Source: Candidatus Rokuibacteriota bacterium
Lineage (GTDB): Bacteria; Methylomirabilota; Methylomirabilia; Rokubacteriales; CSP1-6
DNA length: 64,000 bases
Direction of reading: 5' to 3'
Assembly: GCA_016866775.1 (NCBI GenBank)
Contig: VGLJ01000008.1
Span: 1-64,000 of the forward strand
Below, in pieces: positions 8,760-19,519 of the stretch. Each line of letters opens with the position of its first letter. Position 1 is the first letter of the stretch. The position numbers and the translations under genes are program-made. The notes beneath the pieces were generated by a model. The model was given only the letters and a program-made list of their open reading frames with translations. It had not been told where the DNA came from and did not search any database.

Positions 8760-10064
8760 ATGGGTGCGAGTTCTCGTCGGCAGTTCCTGAAGCAGAGCGC
8801 TGCAGCGACCGCCGGGATGGCGTCGTGGCTGTCGCTGGGCAAGGCGCCCGCCTTCGCCCAGAAGCGCGAGCTCACGTTCCTCAGCTGGAACCACTTCGTG
8901 CCGGCGTCCGACGAAGAGCTGCGCAAGCAGGCCGCGGAGTTCGGCAAGCAGGCCGGCGTGAGCGTGCGTGTCGACACCATCGCGCACCTGCAGCTCCCCG
9001 CGAAGCGCGCGGCCGAGGCGCAGGCGCAGTCGGGTCACGACCTCCTGCTGACCGGCGGCGCCGATCCGTTCCTCTACGAGAATCAGCTCGCCGACGTCGG
9101 CGACGTCATCGACGACCTCGGCAAGAAGTACGGCGGCTGGTACCCGTTCGCGCGTGAGGGCTCGCACACCGGTTCCGGCTGGCGTGCGATCCCGTGGTTC
9201 TGGATCTCGTTCCCGGCCACGTACAACATGACGCACCTCAAGAAGGCCGGCCTCGAGTATCCGAAGACGTGGGACGAGCTGCTCAAGCACGGCAAGGTCC
9301 TCAAGAAGCAGGGCAACCCCGTCGGGATCCCGATCAGTCACTGCGCCGACGCGAACACGACGTTCTGGTCGGTCACGTGGTGCTATGGCGGGAAGGTGCT
9401 GGAGGCGGACGGCAAGACGCCGGCGATCAACAGCGCGCAGACCGAGAAGGTGATCGAGTGGTACAAGGAGCTCTACAAGGACGCGATGGAGCCCGAGGTG
9501 CTGTCGTGGGACGACGCCTCGAACAACCGCTTCATCCTCTCCGGCAAGGGCTCCTGGATCCACAACCCGATCAGCCCGTACAACGCCGCGCTCGCCAAGC
9601 AGATGCCGATCGCCGACGAGATCAACCACCACCCGAGCCCGGCCGGGCCCGCAGGCACGCATTCCGCGCCGCCGATCAACTCGGTCGCGATCTGGAAGTT
9701 CTCGAAGAACATCCAGCTCGCGAAGGACTTCGTGAAGTTCCTCTACCAGAAAGAGAACTACGACGCGTGGATCGTGGCGGCGAACGCCTTCAACCATCCG
9801 CCGCTCAAGCACTTCGCGGAACACCCGATCTGGTCGAAGAACCCGAAGTTCGCGATGCTGCCGAAGGAAGCGGAGTTCGCCCACGAGCGCGGCTGGCCGG
9901 CCAAGCCGAACGCGGCCGTGCAGCTGATCCAGGTCAACTACATCCTGCCGGACATGGTCGCGAAGGCGATCAACGGGATGCCGACCAAGCGCGCGATCGC
10001 GTGGGCGGAGGACCAGGTCAAGCTCGCGGTGCAGGGCAAGCTCGAGACGAAGGGCAAGGCATAA
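8760..10064 (+). CDS. ABC sugar-type transporter substrate-binding protein (Tat signal), paralog 1
   Basis: SSRRQFLKQSAAATAG; extracellular solute-binding family 1 organisation. Confidence 0.88.
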   Translation: MGASSRRQFLKQSAAATAGMASWLSLGKAPAFAQKRELTFLSWNHFVPASDEELRKQAAEFGKQAGVSVRVDTIAHLQLPAKRAAEAQAQSGHDLLLTGGADPFLYENQLADVGDVIDDLGKKYGGWYPFAREGSHTGSGWRAIPWFWISFPATYNMTHLKKAGLEYPKTWDELLKHGKVLKKQGNPVGIPISHCADANTTFWSVTWCYGGKVLEADGKTPAINSAQTEKVIEWYKELYKDAMEPEVLSWDDASNNRFILSGKGSWIHNPISPYNAALAKQMPIADEINHHPSPAGPAGTHSAPPINSVAIWKFSKNIQLAKDFVKFLYQKENYDAWIVAANAFNHPPLKHFAEHPIWSKNPKFAMLPKEAEFAHERGWPAKPNAAVQLIQVNYILPDMVAKAINGMPTKRAIAWAEDQVKLAVQGKLETKGKA

Positions 10065-10066
10065 CC

Positions 10067-11365
10067 GTGAGCGCCGTCATCGCGCGGCGCTCCTTCCTGA
10101 AGGGCTCGGCGATCGCCGTCGCCGGGGCGTCGCTCGCGCTCGAGCGCGCCCCGGCGTGGGCGCAGAAGCGCGAGCTCACGATGCTGAGCTTCAACCACTT
10201 CGTCCCGGCGTCGGACGACGAGCTCCGGCGCCAGGCCGACGTGTTCTCCAAGCAGGCCGGCGTGACCGTGCGCGTCGACACGATCGCCGGCCCGCAGATG
10301 TTCGCCAAGCGGGCGGCGGAGGTCTCGTCGCAGTCCGGGCACGACGTGATCGTCACGGGCGCCGCCGACCCGTTCCTGTACGAGCAGCAGCTGGTGGACA
10401 TGGGCGATCTCGTCGACCACCTCGGCGGCCGCTACGGCGGCTGGTACCCGTTCGCGAAAGAAACGTGTCACACGGCATCGGGATGGCGCGCGGTGCCGTG
10501 GTTCTGGGTCGCGTTCGTCGGCAGCTACAACGAGGTGCAGTTCAAGAAGGCGGGCGTGCAGGCGCCGAAGACGTGGGACGACCTGCTGAAGGCCGGCAAG
10601 GTCCTCAAGAAGCAGGGCAACCCCGTCGGCATCCCGATCAGCCAGTGCACCGACGCCAACATCACGTTCTGGTCGGTGCTCTGGTGCGCGGGCGGGAAGG
10701 TGCTCGAGCCGGACGGCAAGACGCCGGCGATCAACAGCGACAAGGCCGCCGGAGTCGTCGAGTGGTACAAGGAGCTCTACAAGGACGCGATGGAGCCCGA
10801 GGTGCTGTCGTGGGACAACGCGTCCAACAACCGCTTCCTCCTCTCGGGCAAAGGCTCCTGGATCCACAACCCGATCAGCCCCTACGTCGCCGCGGTCGAG
10901 AAGAAGATGCCGATCGCCGACGAGATCAATCATCACAACAGCCCGGGCGGCCCGGGCGGGATCCACTCCGCGACCGGCGTGAACTCGCTCGGGATCTGGA
11001 AGTTCTCGAAGAACATTCCGCTCGCCAAGGACTTCATCAAGTTCCTGTTCGAGAAAGAGAACTACAACGCGTTCATCAAGGGCGGCAGTGCCTTCAACCA
11101 GCCGCCGCTCCGGGGGTTCGCCGAGCATCCGATCTGGGCGAGCCATCCGAAGTACGCGATGCTCCCGAAGGAAGCGGAGTACGTGCACGAGCAGGGCTGG
11201 CCGGCCAAGCCGAATGCCGCGGTGCAGCTGATCGTCGTCAACTTCGTCCTTCCGAACATGGTTGCCAAGGCCATCGCGGGCATGCCGACCAAGCGCGCGC
11301 TCGCCTGGGGCGAAGACCAGATCAGGCTCGCGCTGCAGGGCAAGCTCGAGACGAAGGGAAAGTGA
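10067..11365 (+). CDS. ABC sugar-type transporter substrate-binding protein, paralog 2
   Basis: GTG start; Tat-like ARRSFLKGSAIAVAG; colinear with paralog 1 (EWYKELYKDAMEPEVLSWD shared). Confidence 0.88.
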   Translation: MSAVIARRSFLKGSAIAVAGASLALERAPAWAQKRELTMLSFNHFVPASDDELRRQADVFSKQAGVTVRVDTIAGPQMFAKRAAEVSSQSGHDVIVTGAADPFLYEQQLVDMGDLVDHLGGRYGGWYPFAKETCHTASGWRAVPWFWVAFVGSYNEVQFKKAGVQAPKTWDDLLKAGKVLKKQGNPVGIPISQCTDANITFWSVLWCAGGKVLEPDGKTPAINSDKAAGVVEWYKELYKDAMEPEVLSWDNASNNRFLLSGKGSWIHNPISPYVAAVEKKMPIADEINHHNSPGGPGGIHSATGVNSLGIWKFSKNIPLAKDFIKFLFEKENYNAFIKGGSAFNQPPLRGFAEHPIWASHPKYAMLPKEAEYVHEQGWPAKPNAAVQLIVVNFVLPNMVAKAIAGMPTKRALAWGEDQIRLALQGKLETKGK

Positions 11366-11366
11366 C

Positions 11367-12305
11367 ATGGCGGTAGGGACCCGGGTTCTCGAGACGGTCG
11401 GGCGCGCGCGGCCCGGCCGTCTCGCGCGCGCGCGCGAGTGGTGGGAGCAGGAGCACGTCTTCGGCTACAGCCTGATCGTCCCCGCGCTGGCGCTCATCGC
11501 GGGGCTCGTCGCGTATCCGTTCGCGATGGCGATCTACTTCAGCCTCTCGGACTACTGGGTGGGATCGCCGGGCTCGTTCGTCGGTCTGCAGAACTTCCGC
11601 GACATCCTCGGAAACGAGATCTTCCGGCAGACGGTCTCCAACTCGTTCGTCTTCACGATCATCGCCGTGATCCTGAAGGCGGTGCTCGGGATCTGGCTCG
11701 CCATGCTGCTGTTCCGGCCCCTGCGCTTCAAGCGGCTGATCCGCGGCGCCGTGCTCCTGCCGTGGGTCATTCCGACGGCGCTGTCGGTCCTCGCGTGGCG
11801 GTGGATGTTCGACTCGCTCTACAGCGTCGTGAACTGGACGGGGATCCGTCTCGGGCTCATGAATCCGCCGGGGCCCAACTGGCTCGGCATGGCCGACTAC
11901 GCGATGAGCGCCGTCATCGCCGTGAACGTGTGGCGCGGGCTGCCGTTCTTCGCCATCATCGTGCTCGCCGGCCTCGTGTCGATCCCGCGCGAGTACTACG
12001 AGGCGGCGGAAGTGGACGGCGCCAGCTCCTGGGGCCGGTTCCGCCACGTCACGCTCCCGCTGCTCAAGCCGGTGCTCGCCGTCGTGATCCTGTTCTCGAC
12101 GATCTTCACGTTCTCCGACTTCAACATCGTGCAGGTGCTCACGGCGGGCGGGCCCGTCAACACCACGCACCTCTTCGCGACGTTCGCCTATCAGATGGGG
12201 CTGACCGGCGGGAACCTCGGGCAGGGCGCGGCGGTCTCGCTCTTCCTCTTCCCGCTGCTCGCGGCGATCGTCTTCATCCAGCTCCGCTACATCCGAAAGG
12301 AGTGA
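11367..12305 (+). CDS. ABC transporter permease (MalF-type)
   Basis: EAAEVDGASSWGRFRHVTLPLLKPVL (EAA motif). Confidence 0.9.
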   Translation: MAVGTRVLETVGRARPGRLARAREWWEQEHVFGYSLIVPALALIAGLVAYPFAMAIYFSLSDYWVGSPGSFVGLQNFRDILGNEIFRQTVSNSFVFTIIAVILKAVLGIWLAMLLFRPLRFKRLIRGAVLLPWVIPTALSVLAWRWMFDSLYSVVNWTGIRLGLMNPPGPNWLGMADYAMSAVIAVNVWRGLPFFAIIVLAGLVSIPREYYEAAEVDGASSWGRFRHVTLPLLKPVLAVVILFSTIFTFSDFNIVQVLTAGGPVNTTHLFATFAYQMGLTGGNLGQGAAVSLFLFPLLAAIVFIQLRYIRKE

Positions 12306-12309
12306 GCGC

Positions 12310-13170
12310 GTGATCGTCGGCGTCCGATCGCGGGGGCAGCGGATCCGGTCGTCGGTGTTCGGCTGGATGAACGTGCTGCCGTACGTCTTCTTCGCGCTGT
12401 TCCCCTTCTACTACATGATCATCACGTCGCTGAAGAAGGACACCGAGCTCTACAACCTCAAGGCCGCGCCGTTCCTCATCCAGACCGGCGTGATCACCGA
12501 TCACTACTGGTACCTGTTCTTCAAGACCGAGTTCCTCACCTGGATGAAGAACAGCCTGATCATCAGCGTGACCGCGACCGCAATCTCACTCGTGATCTCG
12601 ATCCTCGCCGGCTACAGCCTGGCCCGCCTGCGCTTCCCCGGCGTGAGCTCGTTCGGCACGGCGGTCTTCATCACGTATCTCGTCCCGCCGACCCTCCTCT
12701 TCCTGCCGCTGTCGCAGGTGGTGGTGTGGCTCGGGATCTCCGACACGATCTGGGCCCTGATCGTTACCTATCCCACGTTCCTCGTGCCGTTCTCCACCTG
12801 GCTCCTGATGGGCTACTTCCGGACGATCCCGAAGGAAGTCGAGGAGTGCGCGCTCGTCGACGGCGCCAGCCGCATGCAGACGCTGACGCGGATCGTGCTC
12901 CCGATGGCGATCCCCGGCATCGTGTGCGTCATCCTCTTCGGCTTCACGCTCACGTGGAACGAGTTCACGTACGCGCTGACGTTCGTCTCGCAGTCGGCGA
13001 ACAAGACGGCGGTGGTCGGCGTGACCGCGGACCTGATCCGCGGGGACATTTACTACTGGGGCTCGCTGATGGCGGGCGCGGTGGTGGCGAGTCTCCCGAT
13101 CGTCGTCATCTACGTCTGGTTCCTCGACTACTACGTCTCGGGGCTCACCGCCGGCGCCGTCAAAGGCTGA
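12310..13170 (+). CDS. ABC transporter permease (MalG-type)
   Basis: EECALVDGASRMQTLTRIVLPMAIPGI (EAA motif), multi-TM. Confidence 0.9.
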   Translation: MIVGVRSRGQRIRSSVFGWMNVLPYVFFALFPFYYMIITSLKKDTELYNLKAAPFLIQTGVITDHYWYLFFKTEFLTWMKNSLIISVTATAISLVISILAGYSLARLRFPGVSSFGTAVFITYLVPPTLLFLPLSQVVVWLGISDTIWALIVTYPTFLVPFSTWLLMGYFRTIPKEVEECALVDGASRMQTLTRIVLPMAIPGIVCVILFGFTLTWNEFTYALTFVSQSANKTAVVGVTADLIRGDIYYWGSLMAGAVVASLPIVVIYVWFLDYYVSGLTAGAVKG

Positions 13171-13177
13171 TCGGGCC

Positions 13178-13484
13178 GTGTCGGCGGACGAGAACATCGC
13201 GCTCGTCCGTCGACTGCTCGACGAGGTGCGCGACGGCTGGAATCCCCCCACCCTCGAGAAGCTCTTCGCGCCGTCCTATCGCCGCTATCTGAACGCGACC
13301 GACCCGCCGCTGACGCGCGAGGAGCAATGGACACGTGCCGGGCGGCTGCGCGCGGCGTTCGCGGATGCGCGCGCGACGCTCGAGGACATCTTCGGCTCCG
13401 GTGACCGCGTCGCCTATCGCCTGACGATCCGCGGCACGCACACGGGCGAGTTTCTCGGCATCGCGCCGACGGGCGCGCGATGCG

Positions 13485-13510
<26 letters not shown>
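13178..13510 (+). CDS. SnoaL-like polyketide-cyclase fold protein, apparently C-terminally truncated
   Basis: NIALVRRLLDEV...GTHTGEFLGIAPTG then stops; 3' end overlaps convergent peroxiredoxin gene. Confidence 0.6.
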
Positions 13511-14111
<601 letters not shown>

Positions 14112-14180
14112 CGCTTCCCCCTTCAGATTCTCGATGGGAAATAGGAGTTTTGAGATTCTGTCCGTAATCCCGAAGAGATG

Positions 14181-14960
14181 TCAAGCGGGGGCCAGAGACA
14201 GGTGATTCAGCAAGAGGCGATTGAAGCCGGCTGGGTCATCGTGCGGGCTGACGTGGCCGGACTCGGGAAGGAGGGCCAGCCGGGCGTGCGGGATCGCCGC
14301 CGCGATCGCCTCCTTGGCCGCCAGCGGGACCGTGGTGTCGCGCGCGCCCGCCACGATCAGCGTCGGGCACCGGATCTCCGCGAGCCGCGCGCCGACGTCG
14401 AACCGTACCAGCGCCACGAGGCTCGCGAGGTACTGAGCGCGGGTCATCCCCGCGATGCGCGCCGTCGCCGCCGCGCGCAGCGCAGCGTGCTCGTCTCGCG
14501 GAAACGCTTCGCGCGCGACCCAGGCGGCGACGAGGGGCATCGGCGCGGCGAGCGCCAGCAGCGCGCGCGCCGCGCCGCGGAGCGCCCCACGCGCTCCGGA
14601 TGGACGCAGCCGCGCGAAGCCGTTGACGACGACGAGCGACCGCACGCGTGCCGGCGCCTCCACCGCCAGCGTGAGCGCCACGCAGCCGCCGAGCGACAGG
14701 CCGACGACGTGCGCGCGCGCGATCGCGAGGTCGCCGAGCAGGCGATCGACCGCGGCGGCCATCGCCGCGATCGAGAAGGGCCCGCGCGGCCGCGCGGAGC
14801 GATGGTGGCCGGGCAGGTCGACGGTGAGGACGCGATAGCGGTCGACGAGCGCGGGGAGCTGTGGCGTCCAGTCGTCGCCGCACGAGCCGAGGCCGTGGAG
14901 CAGGAGGACGACGGGCGCGTCGGGCGGACCGGTGACCGTGTAGTAGATGGCGCGAGACAG
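14181..14960 (-). CDS. alpha/beta hydrolase (start codon uncertain)
   Basis: VVLLLHGLGSCGDDW...GLSLGGCVAL...LPESGHVSPHDDP. Confidence 0.8.
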   Translation of the reverse strand: MSRAIYYTVTGPPDAPVVLLLHGLGSCGDDWTPQLPALVDRYRVLTVDLPGHHRSARPRGPFSIAAMAAAVDRLLGDLAIARAHVVGLSLGGCVALTLAVEAPARVRSLVVVNGFARLRPSGARGALRGAARALLALAAPMPLVAAWVAREAFPRDEHAALRAAATARIAGMTRAQYLASLVALVRFDVGARLAEIRCPTLIVAGARDTTVPLAAKEAIAAAIPHARLALLPESGHVSPHDDPAGFNRLLLNHLSLAPA

Positions 14961-14987
14961 AGTATCCTCGGGGGCCGGGAGGAAGCC

Positions 14988-15950
14988 ATGAAAGCGATCC
15001 GCGTGTCGGAGTACGGAGGACCGGCGGTCCTCAAGCTCGAAGAGATTCCCGCGCCGCAGCCCGCTCAGGGCCAGGTGCTCGTCCGCAATCACGCCGTCGG
15101 CATCAATCCCGTCGACACCTATCTGCGCTCGAACACCGACAACCGCGGGCCGAAGCTTCCGTACACGCCGGGCTCGGACGCCGCCGGCGTGGTGGAGGCC
15201 GTGGGCGCGGGCGTCGGCTCGGTGAAGCCCGGCGATCGCGTCTACATCGGCGGCTCGGTGAGCGGCGCGTATGCCGAGCTGTCGCTCTGCACCGAGGCGC
15301 AGGTCCATCCCCTGCCGGGCAACGCGAGCTTCGGGCAGGGCGCGGGGATGAACGTGCCGTACGCCACCGCGTACCACGCGCTCATTCATCGCGGCCACGG
15401 CGCCGAGGGCGAGACGCTGTTCGTGCACGGCGCGAGCGGCGGGGTCGGCATCGCCGCGGTGCAGATCGCGCGGGCGCGCGGGATGACGGTCATCGGCACC
15501 GCCGGGACGCCGCGCGGGCGGCAGCTCGTGCTCGAGCAGGGCGCGCACCACGTGCTCGATCACGGCGCTCCGAACTATCTCAAGGAGCTCACCGACCTCA
15601 CGGGCGGCACAGGGCCCGACATCATCCTCGAGATGCTGGCGAACGTGAATCTGCAGAACGACCTCGGCGTGATCGCGATGCGCGGGCGCATCGTCGTGAT
15701 CGGCAACCGGGGAACGGTCGAGATCAACGCGCGCTTCGCGATGAACAAGGATGCCGCGATCCTCGGGATGGCGCTCTTCCACGCCTCGCCGGCCCAGCTC
15801 GCCGGCATCCACGCCGCGCTCGTCGAAGGGCTTCGCAACGGGACGCTGCGCCCCGTGATCGCGGAGGAGATCCCGCTCGCGCAGGCGCCGCGCGCGCACG
15901 AAGCCGTCATGGCTGCCGGCCACCACGGCAAGATCGTGCTGGTGCCCTGA
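14988..15950 (+). CDS. NADPH:quinone reductase / zinc-independent MDR oxidoreductase
   Basis: MKAIRVSEYGGPAVLKLEE...GINPVDTYLR...VHGASGGVGIAAVQIARARG. Confidence 0.92.
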   Translation: MKAIRVSEYGGPAVLKLEEIPAPQPAQGQVLVRNHAVGINPVDTYLRSNTDNRGPKLPYTPGSDAAGVVEAVGAGVGSVKPGDRVYIGGSVSGAYAELSLCTEAQVHPLPGNASFGQGAGMNVPYATAYHALIHRGHGAEGETLFVHGASGGVGIAAVQIARARGMTVIGTAGTPRGRQLVLEQGAHHVLDHGAPNYLKELTDLTGGTGPDIILEMLANVNLQNDLGVIAMRGRIVVIGNRGTVEINARFAMNKDAAILGMALFHASPAQLAGIHAALVEGLRNGTLRPVIAEEIPLAQAPRAHEAVMAAGHHGKIVLVP

Positions 15951-16213
15951 TGCGCACGCTCGTCCTCGTCCTGGCCGTCGTTCTCCTCGCCGCGACGCTG
16001 GCGGGCGCCGACAGCGGCAGCATCAGCCGCGACGCGCGCGGTCCCCAGCCGACCGGCGATTACGCGCCGCTCGGCTCCCCGCCGAGCCCCGCCCTCTATG
16101 TCCTCAGCCAGAGCACGATCTTCGCGATCGGCCTGACGCTCTTGATCGTCGCGGCGGCGCTCGGCGTCTACACGTTCGTGCTCACCCGCGGGGCGCGTCG
16201 TCCCACGGCGTAG
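15950..16213 (+). CDS. small membrane protein with signal peptide, unknown
   Basis: N-terminal signal and one C-terminal TM; ATGA overlap with upstream gene. Confidence 0.55.
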   Translation: MRTLVLVLAVVLLAATLAGADSGSISRDARGPQPTGDYAPLGSPPSPALYVLSQSTIFAIGLTLLIVAAALGVYTFVLTRGARRPTA

Positions 16214-16224
16214 TACGAGGGCGC

Positions 16225-16677
16225 TCACAGCCTACGCTGGTAGAGCGCGACGTCGACCCAGCGCCCGAGCTTGAACGCCACCTCCTCCTCGGTGCCGACG
16301 AGGCGAAAGCCGAGCGCCTCGCGCAGACGGCGTGACGCCACGTTCTCGACCGTGATCCGCGCCATCACCGAGCGGTGCCCCGCGGACCGCGCGCGGTCGA
16401 CGAGGTGCTCGAGCAGCAGCCGTCCGACGCCGCGGCCGCGCCACGCGCGATCGACGTAGACCGAATCTTCCACGGTGTGACGGAACGCGGGCTTCGGCCG
16501 GTCGGGCGCGAGCGCCGCGAACCCGGCGCTCTCGTCGTCGACCGCCGCGACGACGACCGGATACGCGGCGGAGTGCGCGGCGAGCCACGCGCGTTGCGCG
16601 GCAACCGTGCGCGGCTCGGTGTCGGTCGTCCCGAGCGCCGCGCGGCGCACCGCCGGCGCCGTCGCCACCAGCTCCAC
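16225..16677 (-). CDS. GNAT-family N-acetyltransferase
   Basis: DSVYVDRAWRGRGVGRLLLEHLVDRARSAGHRSVMARI. Confidence 0.88.
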   Translation of the reverse strand: MELVATAPAVRRAALGTTDTEPRTVAAQRAWLAAHSAAYPVVVAAVDDESAGFAALAPDRPKPAFRHTVEDSVYVDRAWRGRGVGRLLLEHLVDRARSAGHRSVMARITVENVASRRLREALGFRLVGTEEEVAFKLGRWVDVALYQRRL

Positions 16678-16704
16678 GACTTGATCATCGCGGCGGACAC
16701 GTCA

Positions 16705-16728
16705 ATCAGGGAAATCAATTGTCCTGAT
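16705..16728. promoter_or_regulatory. inverted repeat ATCAGG-N12-CCTGAT, candidate LysR-type operator
   Basis: in divergent promoter region between GNAT and LysR genes. Confidence 0.4.
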
Positions 16729-16755
16729 GCGAACGATCAGCTAGGTTTGCCGTTC

Positions 16756-17655
16756 ATGGACGTGCCGCTCGCGCATCTCCGTGCGCTCGGCGCCGTCGCG
16801 CGCCACGCGAGCTTCTCGCGCGCAGCCGGCGAGCTCGGCGTCACGCAGCCCGCCGTGAGCATGCAGGTGCGGCAGCTCGAGGCGGCGCTGGGCCAGCCGC
16901 TGCTCGAGCGCGTGGGGGAGCGGGCCTTTCCGACGCGCGCGGGCGAGATCCTCCTCGCGCACGCGACGCGCGCGTTCCACGAGCTCGAGGCCGGCGTGGA
17001 GCGGGTGCAGCAGCTCCGCGGCGTCGTCGCCGGCCGCGTGCGGGTGGGAACGTCGGCGTCGATCAGCATCTACCTGCTGCCGCCGTTCCTCCGCCGCTTC
17101 CGCTCGCGCTATCCGGCGACGGAGCTGGTCGTCGTCACCGGCAACGCGCCGGAGATCACGCGCGCCATCGTCGCGAACGAGCTGGACGTCGGGATCGTGA
17201 GCCTGCCGGTCCGCGACCGCGAGCTGGTCGTCACGCCGTTCTTCGACGACGAGCTGGTCGCGATCGCCGCGCCGCATCCGAAGTGGCGCCGCCGGCGGAC
17301 GATCGGCGCCGCCGAGCTCGCGCGCGAGCCGCTGATCCTCTACGAGGCCGGCGGCACCGTGCGACGGGTGATCGACGGCTGGTTCCGCCGCGGCGGCGCC
17401 GCGCCCGCGCGGCCGATGGAGCTGGGCAACACCGAGGCGATCAAGAAGCTGGTCGAGGCGGGGCTCGGCCTCTCGGTGACGTCGTGGTTCTCGGTGAAGG
17501 CCGACGTGCGCGCGCGGCTCCTCACCGTTATCCGGCTCGAGCCGTCGCTCGTCCGCAAGATCGGCGTCGCGCGGGGTCGCGACAAGCCGACGACGCCCGC
17601 GCTCGCGGCCTTCCACGAAGGCCTCGAGCAGCTCCGCGTCGCCCTCGCGCGTTAA
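16756..17655 (+). CDS. LysR-family transcriptional regulator
   Basis: FSRAAGELGVTQPAVSMQVRQLEAALGQPLLER wHTH. Confidence 0.92.
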   Translation: MDVPLAHLRALGAVARHASFSRAAGELGVTQPAVSMQVRQLEAALGQPLLERVGERAFPTRAGEILLAHATRAFHELEAGVERVQQLRGVVAGRVRVGTSASISIYLLPPFLRRFRSRYPATELVVVTGNAPEITRAIVANELDVGIVSLPVRDRELVVTPFFDDELVAIAAPHPKWRRRRTIGAAELAREPLILYEAGGTVRRVIDGWFRRGGAAPARPMELGNTEAIKKLVEAGLGLSVTSWFSVKADVRARLLTVIRLEPSLVRKIGVARGRDKPTTPALAAFHEGLEQLRVALAR

Positions 17656-18473
17656 CGCACGCGCGCGAAGGCGGCCGGCACGGGGCTCTCGAACGCGACA
17701 CGCCGGCCGGTCGGCGCGATGAACGCGAGGCGGGTCGCGTGCAGGCACACGCGCCGCACCGGGTTGCTTCGGCTGCCGTACGCCTCGTCGCCCACGATCG
17801 GGTGGCCGAGCGCCGCGAGCTGCGCGCGGAGCTGCCCGCGCCGGCCCGTCGTCAACGCCAGCTCGAGGAGCGTCGCGGCGTCGCGCACCTGCAGCACCCG
17901 GTAGGTCGTGATCGCTTCCTTGCCTTCGCTCGCGCGCCGCGCCGGGCGCACGCGCAGGCTGCGATCGACGCGCAGCCGGCTCTTCAGCACGCCGGACGGC
18001 TGCGCGAGCCGGCCTTCCACCACCGCGACGTAGCGCCGCTCGACCGTGCGCGCCTCGAACTGCGCCTGCAGCGCGCGCTTCGCCGCCGGTGACTTCGCGA
18101 AGACGAGGAGCCCTGACGTCTCGCGATCCAGCCGGTGGACGATGAACAGGCGCCGATCGCGCTGCCCGGCGACGTACGCCGCCAGCATGCGATAGGCGGT
18201 CCGCTCGCGCTCGCTCTCGGTCCCGATCGTGAGCAGCCCGGGCGGCTTGTCGATCACGACGAGGTCGTCGTCCTCGAAGATCCGGCGCAGCGCGGCGGGA
18301 AACGCCGGCGGAGGCGGCGTGCCGAGCTCGACACGATCAGTGACACCGACCGGCCCGTCGCCACGTCGCACGACCGCGCCGTTGACCCGCACGCGGCCGA
18401 GCGCGAGCCACTGCTTGCGGCTCCGGCGCGACGAGCCGGGATAGAGCGCGCCGAGCTTCTCGAGCAGCGTCAG
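17652..18473 (-). CDS. RluA-family pseudouridine synthase (start uncertain)
   Basis: DDLVVIDKPPGLLT...FIVHRLDRETSGLLVFAKS, S4-like N-terminus. Confidence 0.88.
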   Translation of the reverse strand: MTLLEKLGALYPGSSRRSRKQWLALGRVRVNGAVVRRGDGPVGVTDRVELGTPPPPAFPAALRRIFEDDDLVVIDKPPGLLTIGTESERERTAYRMLAAYVAGQRDRRLFIVHRLDRETSGLLVFAKSPAAKRALQAQFEARTVERRYVAVVEGRLAQPSGVLKSRLRVDRSLRVRPARRASEGKEAITTYRVLQVRDAATLLELALTTGRRGQLRAQLAALGHPIVGDEAYGSRSNPVRRVCLHATRLAFIAPTGRRVAFESPVPAAFARVR

Positions 18474-19519
18474 TACGGCGCCTCGGCGAGCCGCATGACG
18501 TCCGGATTCACGCCGCGCCGCACGGCGAGGTGGTAGGCGAGAAGCTGCAGCGGGACCACGGCCGGGATCGGCGACAGGAGCTCGTCGATCTCCGGCAGCG
18601 CGACCGTCGCGGCCGCGAAGCGCCGCAGATCGCGCTCCGCCTCGTGCGCGAGGAGCAGGACCGGCGTGCCGATGGCTTCCGCCACGCGCGCGGCGTCGAG
18701 GCACCGCGCCCGCGACGGACCGGCGGGCGCGATCAGCACGAGCAGGTCCTCGTCGGTCATCGCCGCGTAGGCGCCGTGGAGGAACTGCTCGCAATTGAAG
18801 CCGCTCGCCGTGGCGTGACTCGCTTCGCTCATCTTGAGCGCGGCCTCGTACGCGGTGGCGGTGTTCGGTCCGCCACCGACGAACCAGTAGCGCCGCCGAT
18901 CGTCGAAGCGGTGCGCCAGCCCGTCCCACGACTCCTGGCCGAGCAGCCGCGCGACCTGGTCGGGCGCGCGCGCGAGGGCCCGCGCCGTCGTGTCGTCGCG
19001 CCCGAGGCGCCCGGCGAGCGCGGCGAACAGCGCGAGCGCGGCGGTGTAACTCGCGGTATGCGTCGCGGACGCTTCCTGATCGACGGTGACGAGCGCGACG
19101 TCGACGCCGTCCGCGCGCGGGGCGTCCTTGCCCGTGAGCGTGATCGCGACGCCGCCTCCGCGCTTCGCTTCCGCCAGGGCGGTCCGCGAGAACTGCGTGG
19201 ACCCGCGATGACTCACCGCCACCACGCCGGCGCGCGCGGGCGGCGCCGGCCAGTACGACGCCAGCTCGAACGAGTGGAGCGCGCGCACGCGGTGGCCCAG
19301 CGCGCCGACGCGCGCGAGCAGCAGCTCGCCCACGAGGGCGGCGTGCCACGACGTTCCGATGCCGCAGAGGATGACGAGATCGGTGGCACGGAGGCGCGCC
19401 GCGGCGTCGTCGAGGGCCGCGGCGTTCGACGGGACGACGGATCGGAGGGCGTCGGGCGGCGCGACGATCGCATCGTGCATGGCATACGGATGCGCGGTGC
19501 GCGGCGGCGGCGCGCTCAT
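18470..19519 (-). CDS. SIS-domain aminosugar isomerase/deaminase-like protein
   Basis: CGIGTSWHAALVGELL...HRGSTQFSRTAL...GGGPNTATAYEAALKMSEAS...NCEQFLHGAYA. Confidence 0.85.
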   Translation of the reverse strand: MSAPPPRTAHPYAMHDAIVAPPDALRSVVPSNAAALDDAAARLRATDLVILCGIGTSWHAALVGELLLARVGALGHRVRALHSFELASYWPAPPARAGVVAVSHRGSTQFSRTALAEAKRGGGVAITLTGKDAPRADGVDVALVTVDQEASATHTASYTAALALFAALAGRLGRDDTTARALARAPDQVARLLGQESWDGLAHRFDDRRRYWFVGGGPNTATAYEAALKMSEASHATASGFNCEQFLHGAYAAMTDEDLLVLIAPAGPSRARCLDAARVAEAIGTPVLLLAHEAERDLRRFAAATVALPEIDELLSPIPAVVPLQLLAYHLAVRRGVNPDVMRLAEAPY

